This document shows, piece by piece, positions 38,494 to 47,730 of a stretch of 64,000 nt of DNA. Position numbers and translations under genes: made by a program. Source of the DNA: Thiogranum sp. (lineage in GTDB: Bacteria; Pseudomonadota; Gammaproteobacteria; DSM-19610); the NCBI GenBank assembly GCA_024102665.1, contig JAGFJP010000073.1:1-64000 (forward strand). Direction: 5' to 3'. The notes under the pieces were generated by a model. It had not been told where the DNA came from and made no database searches. It saw nothing but the letters and a program-made list of their open reading frames with translations. Within the stretch, counting starts at the first letter, position 1. Every line of letters begins with the position of its first letter.

Positions 38494-38724
38494 ATGGCTG
38501 AATTCGACCTTGAACTTGACGCCCGCGGATTGAACTGTCCGTTACCGATCCTCAGGGCGAAAAAGAGCATCCAGCAACTGAACCCCGGGCAGGTGCTCAA
38601 AGTCGTTGCGACAGATCCCGGCTCCGTGAAGGACTTCGAGGCATTCTGCAAGCAAACCGGCAACAGCTTGCTGGCTTCCTCCCAGCAGGGTGGCGAATAC
38701 CATTTCAATATTCAGAAGGGCTGA
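38494..38724 (+). CDS. tusA: Sulfur carrier protein TusA
   Basis: This 76-residue protein has the TusA signature LDARGLNCPLPILRAKKSI; Cys15 or so carries the persulfide. The AAGGAG site at 38480-38485 is well placed. TusA relays sulfur to tRNA thiolation, molybdenum cofactor synthesis or, in sulfur oxidisers, to DsrE/DsrC. It stands alone with its own promoter. The TetR gene follows. Confidence 0.95.
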   Translation: MAEFDLELDARGLNCPLPILRAKKSIQQLNPGQVLKVVATDPGSVKDFEAFCKQTGNSLLASSQQGGEYHFNIQKG

Positions 38725-38809
38725 CGTCGCGGCCGGGTCGCGCGGGCAGCGCAGCCGCGCGCCCCGGTGGGCCTGGGCAAACTGACGAAGCGTTCTATCG
38801 TGTCGTGAC

Positions 38810-39418
38810 ATGAGCAGACGACTCAAAGCCACCGAGCGGCGCGCAACCATACTCGCGGTGGCCAAGGTGCTGTTTTCCGACAAGGGTTATCATGGCGTTT
38901 CGGTCGACGAGATTGCCCGGCGCCTGGGCGTCAGTCCGGCGATTCTGTACCGGCATTTCCCTTCCAAGGAGGCGCTGTACGAAGAAGTCCTGAACGAAAT
39001 CGCCTGCAAGCGGGAAAGCTACGTTGATGCGGTGGTCAACAGCGACGGCAGTTTCGATAATGTGCTGCGAAGCATTACGCGCATCTACGTCGACAGCGTA
39101 TCCAAGGATCCGGATTACCTGCGCATGGAACTGCAGAGCGCGCTGGAGGGCAGCTCTGCCACACGGGAGTTTTTCGAGAACCGCTGGCGTCCGTTCACCG
39201 ATTTCATCGAGTACAGCGTCAAGGATCTGCGTTCCCGGCAAGGTGTCGCCGCCGTCGATCCCCACGTCGCGGCGCTGATGTTCCAGGGCATGATCCGCGA
39301 GGCGCTGTACGCCAAATGCATCTACCAGTCATCGCGATACCGTGATCTCGAGCTGCAGGAACTTGTCGACGCGCTGATCACCCTGTTTCTTGAAGCCATC
39401 GGCTACCAGGCCGGCTAG
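38810..39418 (+). CDS. TetR-family transcriptional regulator
   Basis: The 202-residue protein has an N-terminal TetR helix-turn-helix (residues about 10-55; DEIARRLGVSPAILYRHFPSKEALY) and a mostly helical ligand-binding domain of unclear specificity. Its own target may be the palindrome before tusA. No effector can be guessed. No ribosome-binding site of note precedes the ATG at 38810. Confidence 0.9.
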   Translation: MSRRLKATERRATILAVAKVLFSDKGYHGVSVDEIARRLGVSPAILYRHFPSKEALYEEVLNEIACKRESYVDAVVNSDGSFDNVLRSITRIYVDSVSKDPDYLRMELQSALEGSSATREFFENRWRPFTDFIEYSVKDLRSRQGVAAVDPHVAALMFQGMIREALYAKCIYQSSRYRDLELQELVDALITLFLEAIGYQAG

Positions 39419-39557
39419 TCGTTTTTCGCGGTGCCGCGAATCCGCCTGCCCATGGCGCGAGTCATGCGTGTCCGGCCAGTGTCTATACTTTTAGCTGAAA
39501 TACTGAAAATACAGTGCTCGAGTGTTGATATCGAGTGGTGTCGGAGAGAGAAGTAAC

Positions 39558-41279
39558 ATGTCAAGCCGCAAGCGCAGGGTTGCTCTGTGCCTGACTTCAT
39601 TGGTTTTTCTGTTCAACCTGCATGGCGGACAGGCGCTGGCCGGGACACCGGACGACGCGGTGTTCGCGACCGCGGTTTCTACAGAACTGGAACGCGCGCT
39701 TGCCTCCCGCAACCTGCCGGGCATCCGCGCGCTTCTAGAGCCTGTCACGCTGGACGCCTTTTATCGCGAGCGCGGCTACCAGCCTGCCTGGAGCACCGCG
39801 CAAGGAATTCACCCTAACACGCAGCGCTGGCTCGCCATTCTGGATGACGGCGGCCAACGGCGCGTGCGCGACGCGGTGCCGCACCGCGATGCGATTGACC
39901 GGTTGTTGACTGCGTCGGAACCGCGCGAATTCGCCGTGCTTGACCTGTTGTTGAGCGATACCTTTCTGCACTACGTCCGCGTAAACGCGCAACCGCTGTT
40001 CAACCCGGCAGCATTGCACGACGAATGGTATTTGCCGCACCCGTTCATCGATGCCGCGCAGGTGCTGCAATCTGCATTGCAGTCCGGCGCGTTTGCCGCG
40101 GCGATCGCTGCGCTTGAACCGCCGCATGACGGATATCGACGCTTGCGCGAGCGGCTGGCGGACTACCTGGACATACAGGCGCGCGGTGGCTGGGCGCCGT
40201 TCCGGACGCACGGACCGCGACTTGAACCCGGTGTGCAGGACGATGAAATTGCGGTGCTGCGCGAATTGCTGACAGTGACCGGGGACCTGCCGGATTCCGC
40301 GCCCGGAAGCACATTGTACGACGCCGCGCTGGAGCAGGCCGTGCGTCGTTTCCAGAGGCGCCACGGACTGCTGGTTGACGGCATTGTCGGCAAGGCGACG
40401 CGGGCCGCACTCGCGGTTCCCGTGGAAAGGCGCATCGAACAACTGCGTATCAATCTGGAACGCTGGCGCTGGTTGCCCCGGGACTTCGGCGAGCGCTATA
40501 TCACTGTCAACAGCGCAGGCTTTGACCTGCAGGCGCATGAGGGTGACAGCGATCCCCTGACCATGCGCGTCATCGTCGGCAAGACGGACCGGGAAACGCC
40601 GGTGTTCATGGCGAACATGCGCTACCTTGTGGTGAATCCCTACTGGCAGGTGCCGGACAAGATTGCAAAGCGCGACCTGATTCCCGAGATTCTGCGCGAC
40701 CAGGACTATTTCGCCCGCCAGGGCATCCGCGTGCTCACCGGTTGGGGCCCGGATGCGGTGGAAGTGGATGCGACACAGATCGGCTGGCAGGACTATCTCG
40801 GCGATGGGGAGTATCTGCCGTTCCGCCTGCGCCAGGATCCGGGGCCGCGCAACAGCCTCGGGCGCGTCAAGTTCATGATGCCCAACCTGCACAGCGTCTA
40901 CCTGCACGACACACCGGCCCGGCATTTGTTCGACAGGCCGGTGCGGGCGTTCAGTTCCGGGTGCATCCGTGTGGAAAAGCCGCTGGCGCTGGCCGAGTAT
41001 GCGCTGAACGGTGACCGCCAGGCGCGGCAGTCTCTCGCGCAGCTGCTGGTGTCGGGAGAAACCGGAACCCTGTCCTTGCCGGAGCCGGTTCCTGTGTACC
41101 TGCTATACCACACCGCATGGGTGGATAAGGAAGGCGTGCTGCACTTTCGTGCCGACATCTACGGCCGCGACACCCGGTTGCGGGCGGCACTGCCCGCGCT
41201 GGCACCGGCGCACACGGCAGCGCGAAGCGCCGAAAAAGCGCCGCAAACGAGCGCGGTGAGTCTGGCCCAAGAGCCTTGA
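39558..41279 (+). CDS. L,D-transpeptidase (YcbB/LdtD-like)
   Basis: The 573-residue exported protein starts at MSSRKRRVALCLTSL with a signal peptide to about residue 31. A peptidoglycan-binding domain (LEQAVRRFQRRHGLLVDGIVG, about 255-285) precedes the YkuD catalytic domain with HDTPARHLFDRPVRAFSSGCIRV; Cys469 is the nucleophile and the preceding His the base. It cross-links murein through 3-3 bonds or attaches lipoproteins. The DUF882 gene follows, as in the ycbB-ycbK pair of enterobacteria. The gene is complete. Confidence 0.94.
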   Translation: MSSRKRRVALCLTSLVFLFNLHGGQALAGTPDDAVFATAVSTELERALASRNLPGIRALLEPVTLDAFYRERGYQPAWSTAQGIHPNTQRWLAILDDGGQRRVRDAVPHRDAIDRLLTASEPREFAVLDLLLSDTFLHYVRVNAQPLFNPAALHDEWYLPHPFIDAAQVLQSALQSGAFAAAIAALEPPHDGYRRLRERLADYLDIQARGGWAPFRTHGPRLEPGVQDDEIAVLRELLTVTGDLPDSAPGSTLYDAALEQAVRRFQRRHGLLVDGIVGKATRAALAVPVERRIEQLRINLERWRWLPRDFGERYITVNSAGFDLQAHEGDSDPLTMRVIVGKTDRETPVFMANMRYLVVNPYWQVPDKIAKRDLIPEILRDQDYFARQGIRVLTGWGPDAVEVDATQIGWQDYLGDGEYLPFRLRQDPGPRNSLGRVKFMMPNLHSVYLHDTPARHLFDRPVRAFSSGCIRVEKPLALAEYALNGDRQARQSLAQLLVSGETGTLSLPEPVPVYLLYHTAWVDKEGVLHFRADIYGRDTRLRAALPALAPAHTAARSAEKAPQTSAVSLAQEP

Positions 41280-41336
41280 TTTTAAAGTGATCAGAGCTAA
41301 TCCTATGATAATACTGGTAATCTGCTGAAGCTTCGG

Positions 41337-41342
41337 TATAAT
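41337..41342 (+). promoter_or_regulatory. TATAAT -10 element before the DUF882 gene
   Basis: A perfect TATAAT lies 47 bp before the DUF882 start. The -35 hexamer CTGGTA (41314-41319) at 17 bp is weak. The element suggests an internal promoter for the second murein gene in addition to read-through. Confidence 0.45.
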
Positions 41343-41389
41343 TCCCGGCCAATGCCTGGTTGGCACAGGCAATGCATTGAAAGGGAATT

Positions 41390-41953
41390 ATGAAGCATAA
41401 AGATCAGACCCCGGTTCTAAAACCGACACGACGCCGGTTCCTGCAAACCTGTTTAGGTACGACCGCGGCCCTGGCCAGTTCCGGCCTGTGGGCTTCAGTG
41501 CACCGCGCTCCGGAACGCATCCTGACCCTGAAGAATCTTCACACCGGCGAATCCCTGCACGCCACCTACTGGGCCGAGGGCCAGTATCTGAAAGACGAAC
41601 TCAGGGCGGTGAACAAGGTGTTGCGCGATCATCGTTCCGGCGACGTGCACGCCATGGACACGCAGCTGCTGGATCAGCTTTACCTGTTGCAGCAGTCGGT
41701 CGGCGTGGGCGGCGCCTTTCATGTCATTTCCGGCTACCGATCGCCGGCCAGCAATGCCAGGCTGCGCAACAACAGCAACGGCGTCGCCAAAAAGAGCCTG
41801 CATATGCTGGGCAAGGCGATCGACATCCGTTTGCCGGGCTGCAAGCTCGACAAGCTGCACAAGGCGGCGCTGGCAATGCAGGCAGGCGGTGTCGGTTATT
41901 ACCCCGAATCCGGTTTTATCCACATCGACACCGGCCGCGTGCGCCGCTGGTAG
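41390..41953 (+). CDS. DUF882 periplasmic peptidase M15-like protein (YcbK-like)
   Basis: The 187-residue protein has a Tat signal (RRRFLQTCLGTTAA) and a zinc-peptidase M15-type core (VISGYRSPASN, SLHMLGKAIDIRL, GFIHIDTGRVRRW). The H and D residues that bind metal in M15 enzymes are in place. It is probably a murein endopeptidase or a close relative acting next to the L,D-transpeptidase. Relatives are also called YcbK. Function on peptidoglycan is inferred. Confidence 0.92.
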   Translation: MKHKDQTPVLKPTRRRFLQTCLGTTAALASSGLWASVHRAPERILTLKNLHTGESLHATYWAEGQYLKDELRAVNKVLRDHRSGDVHAMDTQLLDQLYLLQQSVGVGGAFHVISGYRSPASNARLRNNSNGVAKKSLHMLGKAIDIRLPGCKLDKLHKAALAMQAGGVGYYPESGFIHIDTGRVRRW

Positions 41954-41988
41954 CACCCGCCGCGCCATGCGCCGCGTTCCCGTGCCCG

Positions 41989-42531
41989 CTATTGACTGAT
42001 ACGGTACGCGCCGGGTTCGAGATCCCCCAGCTCCCAGTCACCGACCCGGTAACGGATCAGGCGCAGCGTCGGGTATCCGATGTGCGCCGTCATGCGCCGC
42101 ACCTGGCGATTGCGGCCTTCGCTGATAGTCAGATCGAGCCAGCTGGTCGGGATGCTTTTGCGCCGGCGGATCGGGGGATCGCGCTCGGCAATGTCGGGGG
42201 CCTCGATGCGGGCAACCCTGGCAGGGCGTGTCCGGCCGTCTTTCAAGCGCACGCCGCGCCGCAAAGGTTCGAGTTCCTGATCGGTGGGGACCCCCTCCAC
42301 CTGCACCCAGTAGCCCTTTGACTTGCCGTAACGCGGATTGGATATGCGTTGCTGCAGCCCGCCGTCGTCGGTGAGCACCAGCAGGCCTTCGCTGTCGTAG
42401 TCCAGGCGGCCGGCGGCGTAGACGTTCGGAATATCGATGTAATCGGCCAGCGTCTTTTTGTCGCTTTCACTGGTGAACTGCGACAGCACCTGGAACGGTT
42501 TGTGAAACAGTACGATCACGGTCGCCGCCAT
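41989..42531 (-). CDS. rluE: Ribosomal large-subunit pseudouridine synthase (RluE type)
   Basis: The 180-residue enzyme has the RsuA/RluE catalytic motif AAGRLDYDSEGLLV with Asp44 as catalyst, and GRNRQVRRMTAHIG near the end. The short length with no S4 domain fits RluE, which modifies 23S rRNA U2457 in E. coli. It starts 46 bases after the lon stop on the same strand. Other S4-less members of the family are alternative labels. Confidence 0.88.
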   Translation of the reverse strand: MAATVIVLFHKPFQVLSQFTSESDKKTLADYIDIPNVYAAGRLDYDSEGLLVLTDDGGLQQRISNPRYGKSKGYWVQVEGVPTDQELEPLRRGVRLKDGRTRPARVARIEAPDIAERDPPIRRRKSIPTSWLDLTISEGRNRQVRRMTAHIGYPTLRLIRYRVGDWELGDLEPGAYRISQ

Positions 42532-42577
42532 CCAGCGCGGCGGCGCAACGATGCCCTGAACCGGGAGCGCTTTTCGC

Positions 42578-45007
42578 TCACCGTCTTTTGCGTGTCGCGG
42601 GCTTGTCGAACAACAACGGCACCAGGTCGGGGAACTGCGTGGCGAAGTGCACCGTGACACCTTCGCGGATATAGTCCGGAATTTCCTCGAAGTCGCCGCG
42701 ATTGGCTTCCGGCAGAATCAGTTCGCGGATGTTGGCGCGCCGCGCCGCGATCACTTTTTCGCGGATACCGCCCACCGGCAACACCTGTCCGGTAAGCGTG
42801 AGTTCGCCGGTCATGGCCAGCGTGCGCAGCGGGCGCCGTTGTCTGGCGAGCGACAGCAATGCGCTGGCCATGGTGATGCCGGCGCTGGGACCGTCCTTGG
42901 GCGTGGCGCCTGCGGGCACGTGCAGATGGATCAGCGAATTCTCGAAGAAGTCAGGGGAAGTGCCCCAGCGTTCGGCGTTGGCGAGAATATAGCTGTAGGC
43001 AATCTCGGCCGATTCGCGCATCACGTCGCCGAGCTGGCCGGTGAGCTTGAATCCGCGGCTGAAACTGTGAATGCGCGTGGCTTCGATGCTCAGCGTCGCG
43101 CCGCCCATCGCTGTCCATGCCAGCCCGGTGATGACGCCGATGCCGGACAAACGCTTTTCCTTGACGAACACCGGCTTGCCCAGATACGACTCGATATCGC
43201 CGGCGCGCACATGAATCGGCGTCTTTTCGCCCTTGAGAATTTTTATCACGGCCTTGCGCGCAATGGTGCCCAGGTATTTTTCCAGACGTCGCACACCGGC
43301 CTCGCGGGCATACTCTTCGACGATTTTGCGCAACGCGGCCTTGTCGATGCGCAACTGGCCGCGCGCCTTCAGGCCGTTACGCTCCAGCTGCCGCGGCAAC
43401 AGGTGGTTTTTCGCGATTTCCATTTTTTCGCTGGCCAGGTAGCCGGAAAGCTGGATGACTTCCATGCGATCCAGCAACGGCGCCGGAATGGTGTCGAGCT
43501 GGTTGGCGGTGCAGATAAACAGTGTCTTCGACAGGTCGAACGGCACGTCCAGGTAATGGTCGAGAAAATCCACGTTCTGCTCGGGGTCGAGCACCTCCAG
43601 CAGGGCGGATGCCGGATCGCCCTGGTAGGATGCGCCGACCTTGTCGATTTCATCGAGCATGATCACCGGGTTCGCGGACTGGGTGTCCTTGATGGCGCGG
43701 ATGAATTTGCCCGGCATGGCGCCGACGTAGGTGCGGCGGTGGCCCTTGATCTCGGCCTCGTCGCGCATGCCGCCCAGCGAGAAGCGGAAGAACTTGCGCC
43801 CCAGTGAACGGGCGATGGAACGTCCCAGCGAAGTCTTGCCGACGCCCGGCGGTCCGACGAACAGGATAATGGAACCCGATACCTCGCCTTTCATGATGCC
43901 GACGCCGATGAATTCCAGGATGCGCTGCTTGATGTCCGCCAGCCCGTCGTGGTCTTCGTCAAGGATGATTCTGGCGGCGTCCAGGTCGAGCTGGTCATCC
44001 GTGTAGCGTCCCCACGGCAGCTGGGTCAGCCAGTCGAGGTAGTTGCGCGTGGTGGCGTATTCCGGCGAACCGGTTTCCAGCACCGAGAATTTCTCCATCT
44101 CCTCGTCGATGCGTTTCATCGCAACGTCAGGCACCACCAGCGTTTCCAGGCGTTCCCTGAACTTGTCGGCTTCCGCGGTGCGGTCATCCTTGGAGATGCC
44201 GAGTTCTTTCTGGATCACCTTCATCTGTTCGCGCAGGATCATCTCGCGCTGGTGTTCCTGCATTTCGTCCTCGACGCGCTTGCGGATATGCGCCTGCGCC
44301 TTGGCGACTTCCAGTTCCTTGTTGATCAGCACGTGCACGCGCTTCATGCGGGTTAGCAGGTCGAGCGCTTCCAGCACTTCCTGCTGCTCGTGTTTGGCCG
44401 AGGTGGTGAGGCTGGCGGCGAAGTCGGCGAGGTGCGAGGGGTCGTTGGGATGGAAGTGCTCGAGGAACATCTTGAATTCCTCGCCATACAGCGGATTCAG
44501 CGGTATCAGTTCCTTGATGGTGTTGATCACGGCGATGGCATAGGCCTTGATCTCCGGAATTTCCTCGTAGCGCTTCTCCGGCAGGTATTCCACCCGCGCC
44601 GTGAACGGCGGCGCTTCGCTCAGCCATTCAGTGACGCGGAAACGTTCCACGCCTTCCATCAGCACCTGCATGCGCCCGTCCATGCTGCCGACGCGGTGGA
44701 TGCGGCAGGCGGTGCCCATTTGATAAAAATTTTCGATAGTGGCGAGTTCGGCGCGGCTGGCGTCGGCCAGCAACAGCCCGATGATATTGTTCGAGCTCTC
44801 CTGGGCGACCTTCAGCGTTTCGCCCCAGCGATCGGGGTCCACCAGCAGCGGAATCGCCTGGCCCGGGAAGAACGGCCGTTCGGACTGCGGCAGAACCGGT
44901 ATGGTAACCGGCAGGATATCCCGGGCGCGCACCAGCTCGGAGCTGCTGCCCGCGTCCGCGTCGCGCTGATCGTCCCTGTCTTCTATGTCCATGGATTTTT
45001 TCGCCAC
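42578..45007 (-). CDS. ATP-dependent protease Lon, second copy
   Basis: This 809-residue Lon has an extended acidic N-terminus, the substrate domain ([17 protein letters not shown]), AAA+ Walker A GPPGVGKT, Walker B MLDEIDK and the peptidase motif PKDGPSAG (Ser about 708). The lysine box reads GGIREK; the catalytic Lys, which aligns with the last residue, is kept. It differs a lot from the copy at 2922-5339, so it is a paralogue of another subfamily, not a recent duplicate. It is followed by rluE. A long upstream region may hold its control. Confidence 0.95.
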   Translation of the reverse strand: MAKKSMDIEDRDDQRDADAGSSSELVRARDILPVTIPVLPQSERPFFPGQAIPLLVDPDRWGETLKVAQESSNNIIGLLLADASRAELATIENFYQMGTACRIHRVGSMDGRMQVLMEGVERFRVTEWLSEAPPFTARVEYLPEKRYEEIPEIKAYAIAVINTIKELIPLNPLYGEEFKMFLEHFHPNDPSHLADFAASLTTSAKHEQQEVLEALDLLTRMKRVHVLINKELEVAKAQAHIRKRVEDEMQEHQREMILREQMKVIQKELGISKDDRTAEADKFRERLETLVVPDVAMKRIDEEMEKFSVLETGSPEYATTRNYLDWLTQLPWGRYTDDQLDLDAARIILDEDHDGLADIKQRILEFIGVGIMKGEVSGSIILFVGPPGVGKTSLGRSIARSLGRKFFRFSLGGMRDEAEIKGHRRTYVGAMPGKFIRAIKDTQSANPVIMLDEIDKVGASYQGDPASALLEVLDPEQNVDFLDHYLDVPFDLSKTLFICTANQLDTIPAPLLDRMEVIQLSGYLASEKMEIAKNHLLPRQLERNGLKARGQLRIDKAALRKIVEEYAREAGVRRLEKYLGTIARKAVIKILKGEKTPIHVRAGDIESYLGKPVFVKEKRLSGIGVITGLAWTAMGGATLSIEATRIHSFSRGFKLTGQLGDVMRESAEIAYSYILANAERWGTSPDFFENSLIHLHVPAGATPKDGPSAGITMASALLSLARQRRPLRTLAMTGELTLTGQVLPVGGIREKVIAARRANIRELILPEANRGDFEEIPDYIREGVTVHFATQFPDLVPLLFDKPATRKRR

Positions 45008-45087
45008 TATTGAAATGTGCCCACTGAAATGCTGCGCTATGGTAGAGAATTCAGGGCGGGGATGGAACTGCGCTCAGCGCGCGACGC

Positions 45088-45122
45088 TTATCCACAATAG
45101 TTGTGGATATCTTTGTGGATGA
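45088..45122. promoter_or_regulatory. Three DnaA-box-like sites in a cluster
   Basis: TTATCCACA (45088-45096) matches the DnaA box exactly. TGTGGATAT (45102-45110) on the other strand and TGTGGATGA (45114-45122) differ from it by one and two bases. The first two form a perfect inverted repeat ATCCACAA-TAG-TTGTGGAT. They lie about 80 bp upstream of the lon start, so DnaA could act on that promoter, or the site titrates DnaA. Confidence 0.55.
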
Positions 45123-45407
45123 AGGCTGGCTAGACAGCGGAAAACCACGTGGGCACAAGGATTTCATTAAAACGGTTATTTTTGCAGCAAATGGCGTATC
45201 GTATTTTTAATCAGTGAGATAAGGCGCTTTTTTCGATCGCGAGTGAAATCGTCAGCGCTTTGCCCGGTAATTTTCTTACCCTTCTGTTACGCCTGTGTAT
45301 AAGCGCCGGTCCCGGGAATCGCGTTGGCGGCGAAAGTCAATACCCTCGCCCTGGAAAATCTGCCTTGAAAAGCCTGTTTCCGGGTCGTGTTTATCGCGCG
45401 TGCAGCA

Positions 45408-45427
45408 CTGCCGCAGCGCTGCGGCAG
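45408..45427. repeat. 20-bp perfect palindrome
   Basis: CTGCCGCAGCGCTGCGGCAG is identical on both strands. No U-tract follows. It may be an operator or an mRNA hairpin; no partner is visible. Confidence 0.4.
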
Positions 45428-45594
45428 CATTCCCGCAATGGTCTTCTATACTGAGACTTTCCGTAATCGGCTGATGGCTTCATTACGGATCGGTACCCCT
45501 CAGGGTCCAGCATTGCCGGTGACAACCGGTGGTCCCTGAATGTCTCGCAATGACCCGGTCAGGAATCTCAAAAGAAAACGGGGGGAAACATCTC

Positions 45595-46314
45595 ATGCGC
45601 AAGCGCGTTGGTCCCAGTCACCGGACAACGCCTGGACAGCGACGCAGCATCGATGCCGCAACCCTTCGGCTGCGGTTGCTGGATGTGCTGGAGCGCGATT
45701 TCCCGGCATTGCGTCGGCTGCTGGGTCAGGAGGTTTTTCACGCCATGGGCGAGGCCTACATAGAAAACCATCCCGCCCCGCATTTTCCCATTCGCCGCTT
45801 CGGTCGCTACCTGGCGGGTTTTCTCGCCAGTCATCCGCATTTCCAGCGCCAGCCGGCACTGGGCGACCTCGCCGCCTTCGAGTGGGCGCTGGGGGAATCG
45901 CTCGATGCCGCGCACGAAACCTGCCTGCACAAGGCCGACATGCTGCAGCATGCATTCGAGCACTGGCCGAAGCTGCACCTGCATCTGCACCCGTCGGTGC
46001 GTTTTGTCACCCTGTTGTGGGACGCACCGGCGATTCGCGCCGCCCACGACCGGCGGGAGGCCTTGCCGGAACCGCAGCCTTACGAGGAGCCGGTCACCTG
46101 GGTGGTGTGGAGTCGAAATGTGCTGTGCCACTATCGTTCGCTTCAGGCGCCGGAAGCCTGCGCCCTGGGTACGCTCGCCGAAGGCCACGACTTCGGGCAT
46201 CTGTGCGAAAGACTGTGCAGATGGATAGAAGAAAAACATGTCGCCGGCCACGCTGCCGGCATGCTGGTGCAATGGTTGTCTGAAGGTCTGCTGGCCGAAG
46301 CGCGCAGCGGTTGA
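45595..46314 (+). CDS. DUF2063/HvfC-like protein
   Basis: The 239-residue protein starts MRKRVGPSHRTTPGQRRS. Its N-terminal domain (RLLGQEVFHAMGEAYIENHPAPHFPIRRFGRYLAGFL) is the DUF2063 fold found in HvfC/BufC, the partner of MNIO (DUF692) enzymes that modify cysteine-rich peptides. Here no DUF692 gene or small precursor peptide is found next to it; transport and reductase genes follow. GGGGGG (45581-45586) serves as the ribosome-binding site. Its role without the usual partner is unknown. Confidence 0.82.
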   Translation: MRKRVGPSHRTTPGQRRSIDAATLRLRLLDVLERDFPALRRLLGQEVFHAMGEAYIENHPAPHFPIRRFGRYLAGFLASHPHFQRQPALGDLAAFEWALGESLDAAHETCLHKADMLQHAFEHWPKLHLHLHPSVRFVTLLWDAPAIRAAHDRREALPEPQPYEEPVTWVVWSRNVLCHYRSLQAPEACALGTLAEGHDFGHLCERLCRWIEEKHVAGHAAGMLVQWLSEGLLAEARSG

Positions 46315-46398
46315 GAAAGCGCGTTCGCCGCGCGTGGCCTGTGACCGGCCTGATCGTCGGTGACAGCGCGCTGCGGCGTACGTAGTAACATTCCGGGT

Positions 46399-47730
46399 AT
46401 GCCGCAAAGCCATCCAACACCCGCCGGCCGGTTCCTGCATCGCACACTGCGGCGTTTCGCGCAGATCGAGCCCGGCGAGATCCGTGCCGTGCTCTGGTCG
46501 TTCAGTTATTTCTTTGCGCTGTTGTGCAGCTATTACATCGTGCGCCCGATGCGCGATGAAATGGGTATCGCCGGTGGCGTGGAGAATCTGCAATGGCTGT
46601 TTACCGGCACCTTTCTGACCATGCTGGCGGCGGTGCCGTTGTTCGGCTGGGTGAGTTCGCGCTTCCCGCGCCGGCGTTTCGTCCCCTATGTCTACTACTT
46701 TTTCATCAGCCATTTGCTGGCGTTTTATGTGCTGTTCGAAACCGGGGTCGGCGACGCCTGGGTTGCGCGGGCGTTCTTCATCTGGGCCAGCGTGTTCAAC
46801 CTGTTCGTGGTGTCGGTGTTCTGGAGTTTCATGGCCGACATCTTCAGCAATGCGCAGGCGCGACGCCTGTTCGGCCTGATCGCCGCGGGCGGCACGGCGG
46901 GCGCGTTGCTGGGTCCGATGTTGACGACTGTGCTGGCGGTACCGCTGGGGCCGGCGCGCCTGCTGCTGATTTCGGCGCTGTTGCTGGGCTGGGCAGCGCT
47001 GAGCGTGAAGCGTCTCGGCGCCTGGCAGGACCGCGCGGCCGGCAACGACGTTGCGCCATCCGTGCGCGCAGCGCGCCGCGAACCGCTGGGCGGCGGACTG
47101 TTCGCCGGCATCGGGCTGGTGCTGCGCTCGCCGTATCTGCTCGGTATCTGCGTGCTGATGTTGCTGTTCACCACCCTGGCGACGTTCCTGTATTTCCAGC
47201 AGGCCCAGATCATACGCGACAGTTTCAGCGACTCCGCGCAGCGCACCGCGGTGTTTGCCGCCATCGATCTGGCGGTAAACAGCCTGACTATACTGATACA
47301 GGTCTTTCTCACCGCGCGGCTGGTGAAATGGCTGGGTCTCAGCGGCACGCTGGCGCTGGTGCCGCTGTTGCTCGGTGTCGGATTCTTCGCGCTGGGCGTG
47401 GCGCCGGTGCTGGGCGTGCTGGTGGTTGTGCAGGTGATCCGCCGCGCAGGCAACTACGCCATCATGCGCCCGGCGCGCGAAATGCTGTACGTGGTGCTGA
47501 ACCGGGAAGAGAAATACAAGGCCAAGAACTTTATCGACACCGTGGTGTACCGCGGTGGCGACGCCGTCAGCGCCTGGGCCTACGCGGGTCTGCGCGGCAT
47601 CGGTTTCAACCTGGGCGAAATCGCCTTGCTCGCGGTGCCGCTGGCGGGGCTGTGGGGCTGGGTCGCCTGGGCGCTGGGCAAGCGGCAGGGCAAACTGGCA
47701 AAAGCGAGCGGAGGACAACATGAACCATGA
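46399..47730 (+). CDS. Nucleotide exchanger-like MFS transporter
   Basis: The 443-residue protein has about twelve hydrophobic segments and the NTP/NDP exchanger family block YYIVRPMRDEMGIAGG near residue 39. Such proteins outside obligate intracellular bacteria have unknown cargo, sometimes nucleotides or nucleosides. ATG 46399 gives the usual length. Its end overlaps the start of the aldo/keto reductase by 11 bases, so the two are coupled. Confidence 0.85.
   Translation: MPQSHPTPAGRFLHRTLRRFAQIEPGEIRAVLWSFSYFFALLCSYYIVRPMRDEMGIAGGVENLQWLFTGTFLTMLAAVPLFGWVSSRFPRRRFVPYVYYFFISHLLAFYVLFETGVGDAWVARAFFIWASVFNLFVVSVFWSFMADIFSNAQARRLFGLIAAGGTAGALLGPMLTTVLAVPLGPARLLLISALLLGWAALSVKRLGAWQDRAAGNDVAPSVRAARREPLGGGLFAGIGLVLRSPYLLGICVLMLLFTTLATFLYFQQAQIIRDSFSDSAQRTAVFAAIDLAVNSLTILIQVFLTARLVKWLGLSGTLALVPLLLGVGFFALGVAPVLGVLVVVQVIRRAGNYAIMRPAREMLYVVLNREEKYKAKNFIDTVVYRGGDAVSAWAYAGLRGIGFNLGEIALLAVPLAGLWGWVAWALGKRQGKLAKASGGQHEP

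Larger units (their letters stand above)
45008..45594. other. Gene-free 587-bp region between the second lon and the DUF2063 gene
   Basis: I see no credible gene. The stretch holds a cluster of DnaA-like boxes (45088-45122), an AT-rich section at about 45165-45240 and a 20-bp palindrome (45408-45427). It includes the promoters for lon on one side and DUF2063 on the other. Its AT content is clearly higher than its neighbours'. Confidence 0.6.

Noticed and set aside
43000-45007. Loss of the catalytic lysine in the second Lon (GGIREK)
   Set aside because: In Lon families the catalytic Lys aligns with the last Lys of the GGxxxK box; LonB has GGVTAK there. The Arg replaces a non-catalytic residue, so the protease should be active.
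45088-45240. Chromosomal origin of replication
   Set aside because: Three DnaA-like boxes and an AT-rich stretch are present, but dnaA, dnaN, gidA and rpmH are absent and the boxes are too few. A full genome skew plot is needed.
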